64,000 nt of DNA from Vicia villosa (Eukaryota > Streptophyta > Magnoliopsida > Fabales > Fabaceae), in contig NC_081180.1 in the NCBI RefSeq assembly GCF_029867415.1, forward strand, positions 236,321,761 through 236,385,760. Reading direction: 5' to 3'. Both the position numbers and the translations under genes were made by a program. Positions 13,120 through 24,986 of this stretch are shown in pieces. Below the pieces are notes generated by a model, which was not told where the DNA came from, ran no database searches, and worked only from the letters and a program-made list of their open reading frames with translations. How positions within the stretch are numbered: the first letter of the stretch is position 1; each line of letters starts with the position of its first letter.

Positions 13120-14335
13120 GATGCTGAAATAAACAGCGAGGAAGGATGAGAAACCTATTGTAAGAAACCTGTTGTGCGATGTTATGAATACAAATGCAAT
13201 GCTTTCAAGGATCTATAGGAAATTTAGTTTGCAACGTTTAGACATTGAATCAAACACAGCTATGTCTAGAGAATTTTGGCTTTCGTCTTTGGACGTCCTT
13301 CTTTGGAATCAAGCTCACCATATCGAGTGGGTCATCGCCTCTGATTCGGGACATTTCTGAATTTGAAGGTACGTGGCTAGAGGAAAATAAACCCTCTTGC
13401 CCCTTGATAGGTATCGAGTCTCTGAATTGGAAGGTATGTGGCCAGAGCAAAATAAATCCTCTTGCCCTTTGATAGGTATCGAGTCTCTGAATTGGAAGGT
13501 ATGTGGCCAGAGGAAAATAAATCCTCTTGCCCCTTGATAGGAATTCAATCTTTGACAAAGGCACCTGAAATTGTGCGCCCTAAATTCCTAAGATCCTTGA
13601 AAGGGTTAGTTAAATCATGTTATGCTGATGATGTCATGATGTTATGCGAACTCAGTTCATTAGGCGTAGCGTGAGACAGTAAGGGTGAACAAGTCCTTTT
13701 AACAAAACCTGTGAGGAAACGAAGGTTAGTAGCAAACACAGGTAAGTCACACAATTTTTGGCTTAAGGCTTGCATGGGGTCTGATCAGGTGTCCTTCCCA
13801 TGGGTAATTCTATGGATAAGGAGATTTCAGCAACGGGTTCTACCAAGTGACTTAGAATTGTCAGCCCCCTCTAAAGCACCCTCGAACATGGTACATGTAT
13901 AACACGCAATGATACTTTAGGAAGAAACCTATATGAGCTGTAGTATCGGGTCGCGACCATAACTTGGCATGCACCAAGAATAGCCCTCCCACTACATTCC
14001 TAAAAGTTAAGATGGGTTAAAGGTGACTAAAGGTCCCTGAGCTCCGACGCACCCAAAGATACATGCGTAAACCTCTCTCATGCAAAAGAGGTACACAATA
14101 ACCAGTGGAGGCCTAACTCAAGTGCGAACTTCATTTTGACCAACCCCAAGCATGCACAAGGGGGGTCTCCATGACTATGCCGCTCCTAATCCTAAGTGTT
14201 CTTGAATCCGGGAATAGGATTCATCCTTCATTTATTTCCCAAAACAACCCTTAAAAATAAAACAAACAAAGCAAACAATAGAAAACATTTAAGTGATTCC
14301 TAAACTTTTAAGGTAACCCCTCTTTTAATCGAAAA
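13120..14335 (-). other. Element A leader between PBS and gag, with 65-bp tandem repeat
   Basis: About 1.2 kb upstream of gag. No ORF1 homologue of the kind present in elements B and C is visible. It contains about 2.7 copies of a 65-bp repeat (next entry). Bases from about 13404 onward recur at 17708-17979 and 40432-41109. Confidence 0.65.
13370..13541. repeat. 65-bp tandem repeat in element A leader
   Basis: The unit starts gtatcgagtctctgaattgg and ends ttgccctttgatag. Two full units (13412-13476 and 13477-13541) follow a partial, more diverged unit. Related copies are at about 17708-17840, where the tandem-duplication junction lies. Confidence 0.85.
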
Positions 14336-14354
14336 ATCCCCAGCAGAGTCTCTA
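14336..14354 (-). other. Element A primer-binding site (left copy, degraded)
   Basis: The - strand reads TAGAGACTCTGCTGGGGAT four bases from the LTR end. It matches the complement of the tRNA-Arg 3' end (TGGCGACTCCGCTGGGGA) except in its first positions and one inner base. The second copy is at 41087-41105. Confidence 0.7.
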
Positions 14355-14358
14355 GTTC

Positions 14359-17300
14359 TGTAATATAATGAACTGACTTTTTATCGAAATGTCGCGTTAA
14401 GCAAGAGTCGCCACCGACTTTTATTTTATCCAAATTAAATCAGAACGGATAAAAGAACAGAGAAAAACCTTTTTGAGAAAAACTGAGTTCGGGGGTAATT
14501 ATGCAAAGGGAAGGTGTAAGGCACCCTTTGCATCCATGGTTTTCCATGGGCTCTTAATTGCTTTGCTCATTTTGAAAAGAAATGTAGAAGAATAGAAAAC
14601 GGACTTTAGCTCGTAAATGAGCGTAGCCATTTTGAAGGTTTATGAGAAAGAATATGAAAAAGTTTTTAGAGCAAGGCAAAGCAATTAAGGGCAATTACCT
14701 GGTTAGATGAAAAATGTTCTTTTAGCCTTTCAGGGTGAAAGGGTCTTTCCATGCCATAAGAGGGCAGGAAGCCCTTCATTTGGAGGTTGAAGGGTCCTCG
14801 AGAGCTCGTTCGCCATAAGACTGTCCCATGCCATAGGGAGGCAGGTAGTCTAGGGGAAGAACCAGAATAGCCTTTTCGTAGGCAGCCAGAGGACACCTTA
14901 GCCTTTTCGTAGGCAACTTTCGAGGGTCGAGATCATGTTTAGTGTATCGAAGGCAGCATCATTAGGGACCCATGATCTTAATCGAGGCAACATGGCTGAG
15001 GTATCCTCGTATTCGAGGGACATGGCTATTTTGCAAAAAACACAAGGCAACAAAGGCAACAAAGGCAATAGGCAGCAAAGAGGTTACCCCAAAAGTGTGC
15101 GTGTGTGTAGCAATCACGTGATTCAATTTAGAAAATGTCATCTTGTAATTAAGTGACTCTAATTCGATTCATAGTTGCACTCCCTAAATTACTAACCACA
15201 ACAATTGATAAACAAATATAATTAAAGCAAATACGGGGAAGGGGAAAAAGAAACCAGCGGAGGAAAGGGGGGATGAAACCAGCGGAGGATAATAAATAAA
15301 TAGGTCTAACACAAGTAATAATTAAGATCAGGGTTTAGGGTTACCGACTATTCGAAGCTTTGGCGTTTGGCAAACCCTGAAAGGTGGGAAAAATAGGAAG
15401 CAATAGTAGGGTGAGTGCATTATCGGTTCGGAGGCAAACATGGCTAACCCTAAAAAATAGGAGGACAAAAGAAATTAAAATAATTAAATAAATAGGCACT
15501 TAGCTTTGAATTTGATCTGATATGGTTGGCGTTCGGAGGAAACCTCGGGGTTAACCCTGAAAAATGGCAAAGGCAGAGGAGAAAAAATAGATGTGAGTGT
15601 ATGCGGAGTTCTTATTTAAAGGGTAAACCCTAAAATAAAAGGAAACAAAATAGACTTAAAAATTAAATTTAATACTTAGCTTTGGATCTTGATAGGCGCG
15701 TGGTCAGAAGGCATCTGAAAAGTCAATCCTGAAAAGGCACAGAAAATAAATATTCTCAGTGTATGGAATGTTCGTTGTAATCCCTGATTAGTGTATGAAT
15801 TGAATAAAATAACGCAAACGATTTAATTAATTATTGGTCTTGCGACCTAATTAATTAAATCAGAGGACGAAAATAAAATCAGACACAAATGCATTTTTTT
15901 TGGATTTTTGGAATAAAAACAAAGCATATATGAACTCTTGAAAATATATGAATAATAAATATAATTTAAAATGAATAAATATACTATTAAATAAAATAAA
16001 TATTATTAATTATAAATAAAATAAAAAAGAATAAAAAGAAAATAAGAAAGTAATTTAGATAATATAAATATATTAAGATAAATAAAAGGGAATAAGATAA
16101 ATATTAAATATTAAAATAAAATAATTATTATTATTATTAAAAAAGTTTTTTTGAAAAAACATATATAAGGTTTTTATAAATAAAAGAGGGAAAAAACAAA
16201 AATAAAAAAATATGTAAATATATAAATAAATAAAACATCATGTAAATAAAAAGAAATTTTTTTGGAAAACTTAGCTTGTGATCAGGTGTTGCACACGCTG
16301 AGGGATCATGATGGACATGCGGATTCTAGCGCGTTGGATCTGGCGTTAAAGAGATCAAGTGGCCTGGAGTGAGAGGGAGTATCAAGCTCGTGTGGTCGTG
16401 ACTGCACCAGATCCGCCTGAACCTTGAAGGGAGGACGCGCGCGTTCTTATTTGAATCTGGCCAATCCGATTGCGCCACGTCTTCGTCTTCTTCAACTGAA
16501 AGCTTATGGGTATCTTTTATAGCGCTCTTTTGCAGAGAGCTATAAAAGCTTCGTACCTACAACACCTGCTTTCAATGAATACAAGCAAACAGTACTAAAA
16601 ATTTGGCGCGAGGCCTCGATTCAACTCGTCTCACTCCCACGAACTCAATGGAATCTGTCTTAGGGCCTAATTTTTCATGAATCAAAAAGCCCTAATCGTA
16701 ACTAGAAAACCCTAACAATGGAAATCGACCCAGAATATGCACAAAAACAAAATTAAATGTCCAGAAACCATCAGGATACCATACCAAACAATCATAAGCA
16801 ACTAGATTTCAATATGAATGCATGAATTAACGGAATTGAAAAGTTTTTAAAGAAGCTCAAACCGTGACAATATGGAGATGATTCTGGTGATTCTGGGTAT
16901 GGAATTTAGGGTGTTCACGTCCAGAAAACTTCAAAGAATGGAATAGGCCCTTTCTCTTTACCTGAATCGAGTTAGAACTTGGAAATTGAAATTGAGATTT
17001 TCTTGGATTTTTGGCACTCGAATTAGGTCTTCTATCCGTAGAATACCTCCTCTTTTTCAATGTGAATAGCTTCTCTACTTATAGTAGAATGATTTAGGTC
17101 AACAAAATTGGGTTAAATCTTCCTTGAATCCAAAATCAATACTTGATTGAAACATGATTTTCACACTTTCTAATCTTGGCCAAATCTCAATCCTTTTTCA
17201 CCAAATTATATGTGCACGAATTTGAATCAGATATTTGCCTTAAAAGATGATTTAATTTGATTGGAACCAAAATAAAATCAATTTTTTTCTATTTTATTTC

Positions 17301-17702
17301 AAATATTTGATTAATATTGATTTTTTAATGAATAAAAATTCATATAAAATCAATTAATCATCAATAATTCGAGTCTTAGAGATTGGGGCTTCTAGATGAC
17401 TTGTATAAGAAGATTGGGTAAAAAGAACTTGGGCCCATTTGCAAAAATATTCAAGTTTCTTCACATTTTTCCCTCCAAAATAGTCCAACTTTGACAAGGC
17501 CTATATCTCCCAATTTTTGAGGTATGAAAGTTTTCTAGGACTTTTTAGAAACCTTAGAGAGTCCTCTAACCAGTGTCTTTGGTCTCATATCAAAATTATT
17601 TTCCATGCTCCTTGTGTGTCCTTTTGAAAAAAGTGATTTTTTGTTGACTTTTGAAAAGGACCTATAATGTTTTGGTCCATATTTCTCAAATGAAGCATTT
17701 TT
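14359..17702 (-). repeat. Element A middle LTR, truncated by the duplication junction
   Basis: Starts TGTAATATAATGAACTGAC and follows the right-hand LTR (41110-44993) closely until gaagcattttt near 17701, then breaks into internal-tail sequence. It lacks about the last 0.54 kb present at 44454-44993. It shares most diagnostic bases with the right LTR rather than the left. It contains the TATA hairpin at 16514-16548. Confidence 0.88.
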
Positions 17703-17979
17703 TGGTTTGGTATCGAGTCTCTGAATTGGAAGGTATGTGGCCAGAGGAAAATAAATCCTCTTGCCCTTTGATAGGTATCGAGTCTCGGAATTGGAAGGTA
17801 TGTGGCCAGAGGAAAATAAATTCTTTTGCCCCTTGATAGGAATTCAATCTTTGACAAAGGCACCTGAAATTGTGCGCCCTAAATTCCTAAGATCCTTGAA
17901 AGGGTTAGTTAAATCATGTTATGCTGATGATGTCATGATGTTATGCGAATTCAGTTCATTAGGCGTAGCGTGAGACAGT
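17703..17979 (-). repeat. Second copy of element A internal tail, left part
   Basis: From about 17708 the sequence repeats 13404-13679 (65-bp repeat, then gaattcaatctttgac through gcgtagcgtgagacagt). It is interrupted at 17979 by element B and resumes at 40432. A few bases (about tggttt) at the junction belong to neither parent. Confidence 0.88.
17975..17979. repeat. Target-site duplication of element B (left)
   Basis: acagt precedes the left LTR of B and recurs at 40427-40431. The empty site is preserved at 13675-13680 in the first copy of the duplicated tail. Confidence 0.93.
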
Positions 17980-18841
17980 TGTCGCGGGCGAAAAATCGTT
18001 TTGTTCCTCTTTTTTGTGGGATGAGACACCTGATGCCTTCTTTGGGCTCGAGTGCTCATAAAAAATGATTTTTCTTTGTTTCGACCAAACTTTTTATTAT
18101 TTCCAAAGGAGGAAAAGGAAAAAAGCTGCAATAACCTAAAAGTGGGGGGAGAGATCTTGGGTAAGAGGGTTGGTTATACGAAGGGAAGGTATTAGCACCC
18201 AACGTATCTATAGTACTCTATAGGATTCTTTATTGTTTTTCATTCTATGTTACGGTGGAGGTTCTGTTGTGAAATAGGTGGGACCTAAGGTGTTTGTTTG
18301 ATTATGCTCGCAAAGATCATCACGATCCTCTGCATACATATCCCTTAGAGGGAATCAGAGCATCTGTAGCTCGGGGTCTACGGGTGCTAAGGTTTGAATG
18401 TTTTTTTTGTTTTGTTTTGCTCGCCAAGGATCGACCTTGTGCCTACGTATTCTCAAAGGGATGTTGAGAAAGTCAGAGCAATCGTAGTTCCCACTTATGC
18501 TAGTGGAAGCAAAGGAAAAGAGACAAATGTCATCTAAATGTTCGATGTATCTAATCTATATCATCACATACATCTGTTTGTTTTTTGTTTGAAAATCTTT
18601 TCATTATAAGCCCGAGGCCATGCCACTGAGGGTGCTTAGAATGATAAAGATGTTTTTGTTGTTTAACCAGCCTTGTGGCAAAAGTTTCAATGAAGTCAGC
18701 CTTGTGACAAAAACTTTGATTAATCAGCCAGCCTTGTGGCAAAAGTTTCAATGAAGTCAGCCTTGTGACAAAAACTTTGATTAATCATCCAGTATGGTGG
18801 TAAAACAGTTTGATTGATTAGCCAGCCTTGTGGCAAAAAGG

Positions 18842-18872
<31 letters not shown>

Positions 18873-20233
18873 AATTGATTGATTGTTTGATTGTTTGTGA
18901 TGATATAGAAGAGATACTCCTATCATAGAGATGAAAAATGTCTAATCTCCTAGGGTAATTGATTTGGATATTGGGGATGCTTATAAGAAGCCCGTGGGTC
19001 CTTGTACGAAGCCCAAGAGGAGGCTATCCGAGGGTCCTTGCATTGTAAGCCCAAGAGGAGGCTATGGGAGGGACAATCCAGGGTCCTTGCATTGTAAGCC
19101 CAAGAGGAGGCTATGGGAGGGACACTCGTTTGTACAAAGCCCAAGGGGAGGCGTGGTATAGTTGGTTTGAGCTCTTAGAGCGATTTCACCGGGAAACCAT
19201 ACTCTATGTCCTAACCTAAACTAGGGAGATTCTTTGCACGAAGCCCAATAGGAGGCTATGGGGAACCTAGTGTTATACTAAGTTGAATAAGCATATAACA
19301 CAATCACAAGTATGAACAAGTACGAACAAACATGAACAAGTACATGAACAAATATGAACAGTTATACATATATGACAAAGTGTGTGTATACACAAAAGGG
19401 CTTGGGACTTATACCTACATGGAGGCCCATGGTATATTTTTGGGAAGATTTAAAGAAAAACCTTCATTTTTGGTTTGTTACTCAAAGTTTAGAAAAACAG
19501 ATTGAGATATGTACAAAAATGTGCGTGTACAATGAAATACCTAATTTCATGTACAGGAATGGGTATGTACAAAAGGGCTTGGGACTTATACCTACATGGA
19601 GGCCCGTGGTATATTTACAAAAACATGGTTGATTGTTTATTTACAAACGCGTTGTTTGAAAAACCGTTCGAAAGTTTTTGTTTTTTTAAAAGAGTTTTCT
19701 GTATAAAGAAAAACTTGTATAAAAGGAAAAAAAAGGAGTGGGTCTTATACTCTCTAATATTCGAGAGGCCCCACTTCGTTTTGAAAATTGATTGATTAGT
19801 CAAAAAGATTTAATCAACAGTTAAAAAGAAATGGTTTATCGTTTTGAAAGAGAATCGCGATCGCTCGTCTTAAAACGATTTGAATTTTTTGAAAAAAACA
19901 ACTTAATTAAGTTAAAACAAGTTTTAATACTCAATTAAGACCTAAATGATTAGGGTTTGATCACAAAAAATATTTACAAGTGATTAGGTTAAAAATCAAA
20001 TGAAAAACAATATTTTAAAGTATTAAAAAACACTTAAAACATGTCATTTTAAACCTATTTAAAAATGTATTAAATAAATCTTTTTTGATGATTTTTTTTG
20101 GTATTCATAAAATATGTATATTAAACAAAGAGTATGCAAAAAATGAAGTGAAAATAATGAATTTTGATTGGTTAAATTAATTGGTGAAGTTGTTAAAGAA
20201 AATGAAAGAAAATAGTGTCAAAAAAAATGTTTT

Positions 20234-20308
20234 GGTCCTGCCAGGGTTTGAACCCACGCCCTCTCTGTCACAACTCAAAACACTTGACAACTGAGCTGCG
20301 CGCGCAGC
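20234..20308 (-). other. tRNA-like box A/box B sequence inside Ogre LTR (left copy)
   Basis: On the - strand a box-B-like GGTTCAAACC (20245-20254) follows a box-A-like CAGCTCAGTTGT (20287-20298) by 32 bases, the normal tRNA gene spacing. The acceptor ends do not pair well, so it is a tRNA-derived fossil or a Pol III promoter-like segment, not a functional tRNA gene. Confidence 0.55.
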
Positions 20309-21252
20309 TTGTTATTCACACGCTTCCATTTAATTATATTTGAAAACAAACATTTGAATTTTTCAAACCAAAAAAACGCGCCAAGAACACACCTTCAACT
20401 GATTTTTGAAAATCTTTGAAACTGGATTGTTTTGATCAAGTAGATAGTCTATCTTGCTCGGTTTTGGACGAGGAACACAATGGTATCGTTTAATTGCATT
20501 TATTTTCACTCTAAGATCATTGGTTTTCTGATGAACACGAAGAACCCTAATCCTATGATTCAATCTGAAATTGTGTATAATTGATGAATTGTGAAATTGA
20601 TTGAGGGCTATTGATCAGTGATAGTGCAGAAACAAGATAGCAACTCAATTTTTCATTTATGATGCATGTATGTATGAGTTTGAAGTTCATAGCACTTACC
20701 TTCAAAAACGGCCAATCTGGGATTCGAATTCTGCAATAGAGGTGTTACAGAAGTTGTTTGATGATCTGGATAGCTTCAATGGACCATATGGAAGGTGTCT
20801 GGATGCTTGGAGTGGATTGAAAACATCTGGATCAGTTGGTGGAACCCGATCTGCAGTTGCTTCAAGTATGAATCGAGCTTGGTGATTCTGAAGTTTTTGA
20901 TTGATGATGAGTGTTGGGATAGTTCATATGTGACATATATGAGGTGTTGGAAGTGTTAGTTTGGACAGATATGGCTTGGTATGGATTTTGGCATGATAAG
21001 GTTCAATATATGCAAATATGGAAGTGAGGTAGTGATTTTGAGTTTTGAGGTGTTTTTGGGTGTATGAGTGATTCAAACACATCCCATATGGTGTTTATGG
21101 TTTGCTAGAATCATCATTTTGGCCATAGCTTCAAGGATTTGGAGGTTGACATTTCTACCTCTTTGAAACTTAAGAAACTTGCATTCTAAGAAAGAAGAGA
21201 GAAAACCTATAATTGTGAGGTTTTGGTGTGTTTTGAAGAGTGATTTGCATCT

Positions 21253-21262
21253 CTATTTATAG
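21253..21262 (-). promoter_or_regulatory. TATA box, element B left LTR
   Basis: CTATAAATAG on the - strand. The identical sequence in the 5' LTR is at 38845-38854. Confidence 0.55.
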
Positions 21263-22834
21263 GCCAAGAGTTCTGAACTCAGACCTTTGCAAGTTGATCA
21301 AGAATTGGTGATTTGGCTTAAGAGATAAAAAGGAATCTTTTACATTTAATGCAAAATGGTTAAAGTGACCAAACCATGGTTAAAACTCAAGCTTCTTATC
21401 CTCTTCCATTCTGATCTCAAATCAGAAAAATATCTTCAATTATTGCCTCTATGCATCATTATTTGGATCATTTGGCAAATTGGCTCATAACTTAGTGAAA
21501 ATGGCATGAAATTTCAAGTGAAAAGTTCACTAATGTCAAAATTCAAAACCATAGCTACACTTCAAATTTTTTCATGCTCTTGGACATTTTGGAAAGCTCA
21601 TATTACACACTTCAAAACCCTAGTTGAAAGTTTCTTCAAGATCTTTAAGGAAGTGGGTGAAAAAGATCCATGAACTTTGAAGAAAATGAGGTTTTAAGTG
21701 AAATTTTCAAAAGATACTAACTTTGAAGCTCCATATCTCTTAAATGGTTGATCTTTTGGAAAAAAATTATATGTGACAAAGTTGTTCATTGGATCAAAAT
21801 CTACAACTTTCATGTTGGAAGTTTTTTTCAGTTTGTAGGTGAAATTTTGAGAAATTCCCTTCCAAAGTTTGGAAAAAACCATGAAAAACACTTAGAAATT
21901 TTTCTAAGTATGAAAAGTCAAACTTTTGACTTTTTGATTCTTGATTGATTTTCTTGATTTTTCTTGATCAAATGACTTAATATATCATATATTGATGATT
22001 CAAAACTTCAAAAGTCATGGTTGACCAAAATTCCCCAAAAGTCAATGGTTATCTTGTACAGTTGACTTTTTCAGACGAATCGCATTTCTGGAGATTTCAA
22101 ATGAAACAGGCTATCCTCACCAAATGAATGGTATGAATGGATCATATTGAAGCATTAGAGGATATTGAGCCATGGTTTGAGTTGTGGCATCATGTCCTGA
22201 TTAAAAAGTCAATTGTTCAGTGAATTAGGTCAAAAACCCTAATTGTCGACCTGATGAAATTGATGATTGTGGATCTTGAATTGAGATGTAATTTCCATTG
22301 GATGTTGTCATAGGGATTATTTAAGGATGATTGAAACCTTTGATTGACTTCCTGGGGATTTTTAGGGTTTCCCAAATGTGATCCCTGATTTCAGTCCCTG
22401 ATAGTTCAAAACCCTGATCTGAGGATTTGTCTGATCAATCTTTGTGTAGGAGATGTCTTGAGCTAATGGATTAGGTCAAAATGAGGTACTTGGGGTCTTG
22501 AGGTCTTGTCCCAAGTCAGTGGGTCAAATCCTGAGCAAAAGTCAAGAGTATGCTATCTTCAGTCAAAACCCTAATTCAGTCGATTCAGAGCCTTTGAGCT
22601 TGTGGAAATGAATCTCTGAGGACCAAATGTTGATTGTTGATGAAGATGATTCATTTGAGATGAAGGGAGAATAAAACCCTAGTTGATTGTTGCTTGTACC
22701 GATGAGTGATTTCTTGATTAAATCCCTGCTGAGTCACAAGTAGCAAACACAAACTATGCAATTTGTTAGAGATGCAAATGATGCATATGCAATGATATGA
22801 GGTGGTATCTTAGGTCAAAAATTGGGGTATGAAA

Positions 22835-22850
22835 GATGCCCCTATTTAAG
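22835..22850 (-). other. Element B polypurine tract
   Basis: Reads CTTAAATAGGGGCATC on the - strand, directly next to the 3' LTR. It is the counterpart of the element A tract and carries the same GGGGCA core. Confidence 0.6.
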
Positions 22851-24986
22851 TTTCTTCAACCTGAGACATGAAGATTGAAAATCTTCGTTTTGATAGGTTG
22901 GAAGAGACTTAAATATCAGAAGACGCGAATTTTGGACCTAAGATACCGAAATTGCGAATGATGCAAGGATATCTTTACCGAGGGAATATCAAGAACTGAC
23001 TCCACTGGGGAAAAGAGTTTGGGAAGGATGTCTCAATCCGTTTTAGGAAGAGAATCCGTTTTTTTCTTTTTTTCGGGAAAGCAAGTGTATGCTTCACCGG
23101 GGAATGATAGCTTTGTAAGAAAAGCTTACCTATCGACATTATCGACTATCAACAGAGGGATAGACTTGTTTAATAATGCGAAGGTGAAAGGTATGAAACT
23201 GTGTTACCGACTACCAGCATGGTGATAGACTTGACAAGGTAAAAAGAGTTTCAAAGGTTCGGTTAATATTACCGACTATTAGCCTTGTGATAGACATGTT
23301 GAATAATATAAGCAGAACAAAAGGTTACCGACTACCAGCCTTGTGATAGTGGTTTTGAAGACATGATCAATTATCAGCCAAGTGATAAAATGATCCTGGA
23401 GACTTTGCTAGGGAAATTACTGGTTATTTAGCCTTGTGAACAGTAATAAGGCCCTGATCGTCAAATGGTCTTCATGATTGATTTCCTTGAGAGGAAAAAA
23501 CTTTTGAAAGAAACATAAACTGCTCAGATGACGAGGCTATTGTTTATGGTCTATTTTTTCACGAATCTGTTTGAGGAATCGGAATTTGAATTTTTGGTAA
23601 AGACAAGGCTCTATCCATGAATGAACTTGGAAAGAAACAGTCAAACAAGACTTTGTACCCATGAGGAATGAACTCAACTGGGGATTTTTCTCCTTTGTTT
23701 TGAGAGGAGAAACTAAAGCAACCTTCTTCCACGAGGAATGATCTCAGTGGGGGAACTGGAGAAAGAAAGGATGTTATTTCTGCTTATGGGTGACAACCTA
23801 CTGGAAAGATGACACGCCCATACTTGTTTCTTTTTTCTTTTCTTTCTTCTTTTTTCTTTCTCTTCCTTTTTTTTTTTTTTTGGGATAGATATATCCTGAA
23901 CAAGCGATTATTGAAAAATGCAAGAATGCATAAATGATGCAAATATGTATGAATGATGAATGTCATGAATGTAGCATGCATACTGACGATACTGACAGAC
24001 AATGAAGTATATGCTGGAGAAGGACCGACGTCGCAATACAACCAGATACTTTGCAAATGTTCTTCAACACGGTGTAGATAACACAGGTGATGAATGGTGT
24101 TGCGTGCTTTAAACTTCTCTGGGGAAGATAAGCATTTTTCCTTATTGAGATGGAAAAACCTTTTCACTGGAGATAGAAAATCTTCGTTACTGGGGATAAA
24201 AGACCTTCTTCAATGGGGATAGAAGAGCTTCTTCACTGGGGATAGAAGAGCTTCTTTACCTCGAGGGATAATTGCTTCAAGAATTCTTTTCTGGGACAAG
24301 AATACCGTTGTCTCAACAATTTTTCAGGGAGAATCCTTTTGTTCATCCTGTGGAGACGACTGCTGATGTTCCTTCCGTTGTTCACAACTCAAAGGAAAAT
24401 TTCGCTTTTATTTTGAAAAAGAAAAGTGAAGTAAATTCATTTAAAACTTATTTTTTTCTTTTTTGTTTCAAAAGTGAATAACACAATTAAAGCGTCATTT
24501 TGCAAGCTGAAAGAAATTAAAGATTGCAAACAAATGGGCACAAGGCTCAAATTTATTTAATAGGATGGAAATCCGCTAAAGGCGTGATTCCATGGAGTAT
24601 TTACAAAAGTTAGAAATGGTAATTATGCGGAAAAGGCTACATTGAAAGCAATAACCACTATTCCCCCTAACAACTTTGAGTTCCAACTGTGCTTGTCGCT
24701 TCAGATTGGCGATGATTTGATTGAAGATCCTTTGATGAAAAAAAAAAAAAAAAAACTCCTCAGGTGACGAAGTATGTACTGATGCAGTTACTTTGTCATA
24801 AATCCCTAATTTTTGCCTAGATTGCCTTTTCAGGTTTTTAATCTACCAGGATGAATTTTTTCTGTTTATTGTCTCTAATTTTTGCCTGGACCGCCCTTTC
24901 GGGTTTTCAGTCCACCGAGACGCTCATTTTTGCCTAAGTCGCCCTTTGCGGGTTTTCGACTTACCGAGCTGTTCTTTTGTATTTTT
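22851..24986 (-). other. Element B 3' non-coding region between integrase and PPT, repeat-rich
   Basis: About 2.1 kb without a gene. It contains imperfect repeats of ttaccgactaccagccttgtgatag (about 23110-23440) and of actggggatagaagagcttc (about 24165-24265). There are also repeats of ttttgcctgaccgccctttcgggtttt (about 24790-24970), a pyrimidine run of about 55 bases (a purine run on the coding strand) at 23826-23881, and an A-tract near 24738. Repeat-rich 3' regions are usual in Ogre elements. Confidence 0.7.

Larger units (their letters stand above)
17980..22834 (-). repeat. Element B 3' LTR (left)
   Basis: Begins TGTCGCGGGCG and ends TTGGGGTATGAAA on the + strand, 4855 bp. It pairs with 35459-40426 with sparse substitutions and lacks about 115-120 bp present there (36861-36980). 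It includes several imperfect repeats: cagccttgtggcaaaa units at about 18668-18840, a (ttga)n microsatellite near 18840-18890, and aagcccaagaggaggctatg units at about 18990-19260. No gene is visible in it. Confidence 0.93.

Noticed and set aside
18950..19161. Short ORFs on both strands in the B LTR (and the same at 36421-36632)
   Set aside because: They translate an LTR-internal repeat (aagcccaagaggaggctatg) and occur identically in both LTRs; no coding evidence.
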